Shown: positions 7,101 through 9,535 of the stretch, piece after piece
Numbering within the stretch: position 1 is the stretch's first letter
Layout of the letters: each line of letters begins with the position of its first letter
NCBI GenBank assembly: GCA_947623615.1
Contig: CANQHH010000038.1
Coordinates: forward strand, 1 to 9,535
Origin: an uncultured Clostridia bacterium
Lineage (GTDB): Bacteria > Bacillota > Clostridia > TANB77 > CAG-508
DNA: 9,535 nucleotides
Direction of reading: 5' to 3'
Notes under the pieces: model-generated
What the model was told of the DNA's origin: nothing
Database searches by the model: none
The model's input: only the letters and a program-made list of their open reading frames with translations
Program-made: the position numbers and the translations under genes

Positions 7101-9535
7101 ATCAATATTTATTGTAACATGCCCTTCATTGCCAGCTCTATCAACATATTCTATCGTATATGAACCATTTGTTGAAAAATCATATTCAAAATCACTTGGT
7201 TGATTCTCATTACTCTCATATCTTTCTAATATATTCTTATCTGTTTCTTTATTTTCTTCAACTGGAATACTAGGATCTATAACATTTCCTTTTTTATCTC
7301 TTCTAAAATCTTCTACAACCTTTTTAGTAATTTCATTTACAATCTTACCTTCTTCATTAATTATAAATTTACCATTATTTATAATTAATATGTCTTCAGT
7401 AGGTTTTACTGTAACATGGACACTTTGATTTGTTAATTTCTTTGTACTATATTCAATTTTTGGTTCTGTTACTTCTCTATCTATGTTTTCAACAATTGCT
7501 GTTGCTGTACCTTCACATTTTTCATTTTTGAAAGTATCCATATCATAATATTCGCATTCAAAATTGAAAGTACATCTTGTATTATCATTAAAAATAACTT
7601 TTGATTTGTCTTCACTTATTTCAACTTTTGTTTCATCCTCTGGAACAACATTTGTAATTTTTGCATTTCCTGGGAAAATATTTACCAAACTAGCTGTAAC
7701 ATTTTCCTGCGTTGGTTTTGTAACATCATATTCAATAGCTCCAGAAGCTGTATGATCATCTGTAAAATCACGATACAATTTTATCATTTTTCCAGAGAAC
7801 CAATTTCCATTTTGAGCTTGATCTGCTTGTAATTTTATATATTTTATAGGTTTATTGTTTTCTGGTTCTACTTCAAAAGCTGTATAATCTTCATCTTTAC
7901 CCTGCTCTGAATGATACTCGCAGTAAGTTTTCTTACATAATTCAGTCCACTCTGAGTCATTTGGATTATCTGCATTAAATTCATCTTCAGTACAACCATA
8001 AAATGTTCCTTCTCTCATCATACCGTTACCAGTGCCAGATCTATAATACCTTAATTCACAAACAGTAAATTCTCTATCTAATCCAATAATAACCCAACGT
8101 TCACTATCTGTATTATCCCATGCTGAATGATATCTAGTTCTATAATTACCATCAATCAAATTATCTGCACTTCCAGCATGTTCAACAGCTTGTGAAGAAC
8201 AATCAATTATTTTCATATGAGATACTGGTATGTAAGTTTTTCCATACATTCCACATGCGTTCTCCATTAACTGTGAATCTGTAAAGTTTAATGTTTCAGG
8301 ATCACTTGCGATATAATTTTTTGAAGATTTAGCTCTTACTTCAATTGTTTTATATTGTGTTAAGTCAGGAGCTTCTTTACTAAATGAAGTCCATTCCGCA
8401 TCAGGGAAACTGTTTTCTTGGAATTCAGGATATTCACTCTCATCTTTTTTCAATATTTTTTCTTTAGTTATTCTCCATTCCATAGTATCATCAGCACCAA
8501 GTATACGGTTTTCATCATCATTTGCATAAAGTACAGATATGTCTGCTTCAGCCCTTGGAATTGTTCCCTTTAATATGTCTATTACATAATGTGTCTTTGT
8601 TCCATCTATTTCTATCTCAATATCGTTTTCATCATTTACTTCTGCAATTTTTTTATCAGGTATTTTTACCTTTTTGGCATTAGTTTCGCTATTCTCCCAA
8701 GTTTTACCACCATCTAAACTATATTTCCAATTGATATTATAGTCGTCACTTACAACTATATTTCCTGCATCTTCTCCATCAAAAGAGAAAGAAGCTATAT
8801 TTGTATTTGTATTACCTAATATTACAGACGCTAGTGACTTAACCTCACCAAATTGAATATTTTGTTCTTTACTAGTAAGGCTTGTAGCTTTTACTAATGC
8901 CTCACGTTCTTTCATCTCTACTTCTAATAATTTTGCATCTTCTTCTAAATGTGGTTTTATAAGTTTTAGTAAATCATCCATTGCATTTGGATAGTATGTA
9001 TATGCATCAATTATTTCATTTGCTAAACTTAGCCATTCTTCCTCAGATATTTCATCTCCCATTTTATTATAGGTTTGAATCAAATAATCGTATGAGTCAA
9101 GGTTAAGTTCATTTACTTCTAGCGCTTTTTTATATACTTTTACTTTTTCGCTATCATCAGAATATGAATTTGCAATCAAATTGTAATGTGATGATTTTAT
9201 AAATTTATCATAATCATTAATATTTGCCTGTGCTAATATTATGTATCCAATGTTATTTCCTGCATTGCTTCCGCTTACATTCTTTTCGCAGAATGGTTTA
9301 TTGCCCCAGTTTAGAAGTAATCTGTATCCATTACCTCCACCCCATTGAGTGCAAGATCTACCCCAGCCAAATATATTATTGCCCATATCCCAGTAGCCTA
9401 TTCCTTCATCATTTTCACTATAACCTACAAATGCTTCATGACTAGGTTGATAAACTCCTGTAGATGGTAAACCATTTATTCTATATGTACTTTGTCCAAC
9501 ACGCGAACAATTCCAACATATTCCACCATCTTCAA
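4113..9535 (-). CDS. Giant wall-anchored multidomain surface protein (5' end outside the window)
   Basis: The frame is open to the window edge, so the true start lies beyond it. The first in-window ATG (9384-9386) has no properly spaced ribosome binding site and is preceded by 49 more sense codons. Residues below count from that ATG. Upstream codons plus residues 1-55: end of a transglutaminase/papain-like domain, with Cys at 9516-9518, His at 9438-9440 and Asp at 9387-9389. 60-165: helical, TPR-like. About 196-370: two Ig-like modules with Y-S-L-D-G-G-K-T-W and L-Y-A-N-D-D-E-N-R. 385-540: F5/8C (CBM32-like). 541-860: Ig-like modules. 931-987: dockerin. 993-1112: cohesin-like. 1121-1493: four BIG2-type domains. 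1497-1602: CnaB-like. 1637-1708: hexapeptide stalk. 1720-1724: LPKTS, then a membrane helix (1730-1747) and a basic tail. The role is probably glycan or protein binding at the cell surface, perhaps with enzymatic or cross-linking activity. Cysteines are unusually many. The substrate is unknown. Confidence 0.9.
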   Translation of the reverse strand, partial: EDGGICWNCSRVGQSTYRINGLPSTGVYQPSHEAFVGYSENDEGIGYWDMGNNIFGWGRSCTQWGGGNGYRLLLNWGNKPFCEKNVSGSNAGNNIGYIILAQANINDYDKFIKSSHYNLIANSYSDDSEKVKVYKKALEVNELNLDSYDYLIQTYNKMGDEISEEEWLSLANEIIDAYTYYPNAMDDLLKLIKPHLEEDAKLLEVEMKEREALVKATSLTSKEQNIQFGEVKSLASVILGNTNTNIASFSFDGEDAGNIVVSDDYNINWKYSLDGGKTWENSETNAKKVKIPDKKIAEVNDENDIEIEIDGTKTHYVIDILKGTIPRAEADISVLYANDDENRILGADDTMEWRITKEKILKKDESEYPEFQENSFPDAEWTSFSKEAPDLTQYKTIEVRAKSSKNYIASDPETLNFTDSQLMENACGMYGKTYIPVSHMKIIDCSSQAVEHAGSADNLIDGNYRTRYHSAWDNTDSERWVIIGLDREFTVCELRYYRSGTGNGMMREGTFYGCTEDEFNADNPNDSEWTELCKKTYCEYHSEQGKDEDYTAFEVEPENNKPIKYIKLQADQAQNGNWFSGKMIKLYRDFTDDHTASGAIEYDVTKPTQENVTASLVNIFPGNAKITNVVPEDETKVEISEDKSKVIFNDNTRCTFNFECEYYDMDTFKNEKCEGTATAIVENIDREVTEPKIEYSTKKLTNQSVHVTVKPTEDILIINNGKFIINEEGKIVNEITKKVVEDFRRDKKGNVIDPSIPVEENKETDKNILERYESNENQPSDFEYDFSTNGSYTIEYVDRAGNEGHVTINIDNIDNEAPNGLVTYSTTSPTDEEVTATISFPITSEDGEEIKEEEGVIITNENEENNQAVKYKAGSKKVTFTENGTFKFVYKDEAGNIGETVAEVNWIEQILESDDYEVKDKKIKKVEPETTLKTFNEKLTSKYTKNVFDKDGEVIEEDDTIIKTGDKVTANGSEYTVIVNGDVDGDGHCTEVDLNMLCDDYFDKEELTGIYLEAGDCDGNKKITLQDVAKMYSYIKKDEVKSIRLKSRTIGADASSDNEITALISTTGLNKEINAIGGELSYENLELKEIKSENSYWEIKTDGDKFIALRKEKSNADEEVIKVIFEIMESAGKKEISASLNNVRISDGEFEEDGDNKVKIQLSEISSEVPVTKVTIKSSSEKLQEKVATLEVGEEISLHAELEPSYTTETNVKWEAIGNDNNYIDINSEGKITAKKITDETGVKVRATVGEESDEITVKVVKTDVTEIKDDFNGNDIYLVEPEEGSAGNHSMKIEVTVLPENATNKEVKWESSDMTVATVVDGTITAVSNNKPDDGERTCRVTVKSVDNESVSKMYNVHVVDTVKKVENVEIVLPEENKEGKVELGKGLELTVNITPADATIKETKWEVDDSKILEVSDAGYITTKKEGTATVTVTVKCQEEDCEGHTAEIEIEVLPKSKIEVEKVEIVGEDDITIKELEEKQLHAIVTPDDATDKTVIWESSDSSIVSVTSGGKILGVKEGTAIITVKAGDKSASITVNVEPMMRTDLTVYVINEKENFVSGMTFRLDKKLNANSDYEINIYEGTENGKIDFKNLEDGLYILRAYKKVNSKLKSENTPVVEYEFEIKNGKVLFKEDGKEIQAENLVVIIPEDDESKAKVVNGANYPTIEEEYQKYINGTSENPGEDTPSGGDKPSGGSTSNSGDKTNGGSTSNKGDSSSEGDKTSVGDTSNKGDTLSGGDKTNGSNTSSDNNSSGSQNDETEVSSDELPKTSDINLNMFVVMMIVSFIGIVCIIYDKTKNRKHKK
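4116..4229 (-). other. LPKTS cell-wall sorting signal of the giant protein
   Basis: Three classical parts are present: L-P-K-T-S at 4215-4229, an 18-residue hydrophobic stretch (M-F-V-V-M-M to C-I-I-Y), and a tail of D-K-T-K-N-R-K-H-K-K. The fifth position is Ser, where most substrates have Gly. The signal would be cut between Thr and Ser by the downstream class B sortase. Confidence 0.9.
4263..4478 (-). repeat. Tandem 18-bp / hexapeptide repeats (Gly-Ser-Asp-Thr-Lys stalk)
   Basis: Residues 1637-1708 split cleanly into twelve six-residue units such as G-D-K-P-S-G, G-S-T-S-N-S, G-D-K-T-N-G, G-S-T-S-N-K, G-D-S-S-S-E and G-D-T-S-N-K. Eleven good units cover 4281-4478 and a degenerate twelfth reaches 4263. 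Two copies of G-D-K-T-N-G (4407-4424 and 4299-4316) agree at 15 of 18 bases. Such a stretch usually spans the wall between the anchor and the exposed domains, and its length may vary between strains. Confidence 0.85.
4581..4898 (-). other. CnaB-like (prealbumin-fold) domain of the giant protein
   Basis: Residues 1497-1602 follow the CnaB pattern: L-T-V-Y-V-I-N, then G-M-T-F-R-L-D, then N-G-K-I-D-F-K-N-L-E-D-G-L-Y-I-L. The strand that usually carries the Glu of the isopeptide triad reads L-Y-I-L-R-A-Y-K-K, with Ala at the expected place, and the usual early Lys is not obvious. Without those residues the domain may be a plain Ig-like spacer. Confidence 0.55.
4908..6026 (-). repeat. Four BIG2-type bacterial Ig-like domains in tandem
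   Basis: Protein-level repeats at residues 1121-1212, 1213-1312, 1313-1407 and 1410-1493. Each shows the BIG2 core: a first strand, then P-x-x-A-T or similar, then V-x-W-E-S/A, an I-x-V or A-T-V strand, a G-x-I-T-A-like turn, and an alternating V-x-V-x-V end. The last copy (T-P-D-D-A-T, V-I-W-E-S-S-D, G-V-K-E-G-T-A-I-I-T-V) is nearest to consensus. The second and third carry insertions. They likely act as a rigid spacer or adhesive stack. Confidence 0.88.
6051..6410 (-). other. Cohesin-like domain of the giant protein
   Basis: Residues 993-1112 read as a cohesin-type beta sandwich: I-N-A-I-G-G-E-L-S-Y-E-N-L-E-L-K-E-I (1024-1041), S-Y-W-E-I (1046-1050), F-I-A-L (1057-1060), E-V-I-K-V-I-F-E-I (1070-1078), and I-S-A-S-L-N-N-V-R-I-S-D-G (1087-1099). 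It comes directly after the dockerin in the same chain. The assignment rests on the pattern of conserved strands only. Confidence 0.65.
6426..6596 (-). other. Type I-like dockerin domain of the giant protein
   Basis: Residues 931-987 contain two F-hand calcium loops: G-D-V-D-G-D-G-H-C-T-E-V-D-L (ligand positions Asp933, Asp935, Asp937, Asp944) and G-D-C-D-G-N-K-K-I-T-L-Q-D-V (Asp967, Asp969, Asn971, Asp978). Each loop is followed by a helix, as in dockerins. The preceding segment (about 863-930, 6597-6800) resembles the small module that often comes before dockerins in gut Clostridia (T-T-L-K-T-F, then G-S-E-Y-T-V-I-V). Confidence 0.85.
7767..8234 (-). other. F5/8 type C (discoidin, CBM32-like) domain of the giant protein
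   Basis: Residues 385-540 show the family pattern: A-D-N-L-I-D-G-N-Y-R-T-R-Y-H-S (407-421), then W-V-I-I-G-L-D (431-437), V-C-E-L-R-Y-Y-R-S (442-450), and a closing I-K-Y-I-K-L-Q-A (514-521) with F-S-G-K-M-I-K-L-Y (530-538). Such domains bind carbohydrates or other ligands at the host or cell surface. The ligand cannot be predicted here. Confidence 0.85.
9207..9535 (-). other. Transglutaminase/papain-like domain, C-terminal portion only
   Basis: At the window edge the chain reads G-G-I-C-W-N-C-S-R-V-G. It then has Q-P-S-H-E-A-F-V-G-Y (His at 9438-9440, 26 residues after the first Cys), and G-Y-W-D (Asp at 9387-9389, 17 residues after His). Cys, then His, then Asp with such spacing is the order of the transglutaminase core, and G-I-C-W resembles its catalytic cysteine motif. 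The family call is an inference because the N-terminal part is missing. Confidence 0.5.

Noticed and set aside
9384..9386. ATG as the true start of the giant protein
   Set aside because: The frame stays open for 49 more codons to the window edge, the nearest AAGGA is too far upstream, no signal peptide follows, and the ATG falls inside the transglutaminase-like domain.

Overview
The window comes from a strongly A+T-rich Gram-positive bacterium, most likely an anaerobic, gut-type member of the Clostridia. Three things point there: AGGAGG-like ribosome binding sites, a class B sortase with a wall-anchored substrate, and a surface protein built from F5/8C, bacterial Ig-like, dockerin, cohesin-like and BIG2 modules. 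No tRNA, rRNA, CRISPR array, insertion sequence or phage gene is visible. Every supported gene reads on the minus strand, so transcription runs from high to low coordinates. No stretch over about 130 bases lacks a gene.

Right part (4113-9535): one giant open frame, cut at the window edge, covers more than half of the window. It encodes at least 1806 residues of a secreted, wall-anchored multidomain protein. In order it shows the end of a transglutaminase/papain-like domain (Cys, His and Asp in plausible order), a helical segment, two Ig-like modules, an F5/8 type C (CBM32-like) domain, two more Ig-like modules, a dockerin with two calcium loops, a cohesin-like domain, four BIG2-type domains, a CnaB-like domain, a low-complexity hexapeptide repeat stalk, and an LPKTS sorting signal with membrane helix and basic tail. 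Immediately downstream, past a 12-bp stem-loop, lies a class B sortase gene (3314-4048). It is the obvious candidate to anchor this protein.

Middle (2758-3249): a small membrane-anchored protein of probable DUF4358 type has its own good sigma-A-like promoter (TTTACA-17-TAAAAT) and ends in an intrinsic terminator.

Left part (127-2646): an extended -10 promoter precedes a two-gene operon. It encodes an MBOAT O-acyltransferase (AlgI/DltB-like) and a membrane-anchored DHHW/AlgJ-AlgX-like protein, whose ribosome binding site overlaps the MBOAT stop. This pair very probably O-acetylates an extracellular polymer. A further minus-strand promoter (TTGACA-17-TAAGAT), a ribosome binding site and a GTG start at the left edge suggest that another gene begins at base 47 and runs out of the window.

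Taken together the window looks like a cell-surface locus: a large, possibly enzymatic or cross-linking adhesin or scaffold protein, its anchoring enzyme, and a polymer O-acetylation module. The functional link between the halves is inferred from proximity only. The most interesting points are the adjacent dockerin and cohesin-like modules in one anchored chain, the truncated transglutaminase-like domain, and the unusually high number of extracellular cysteines.
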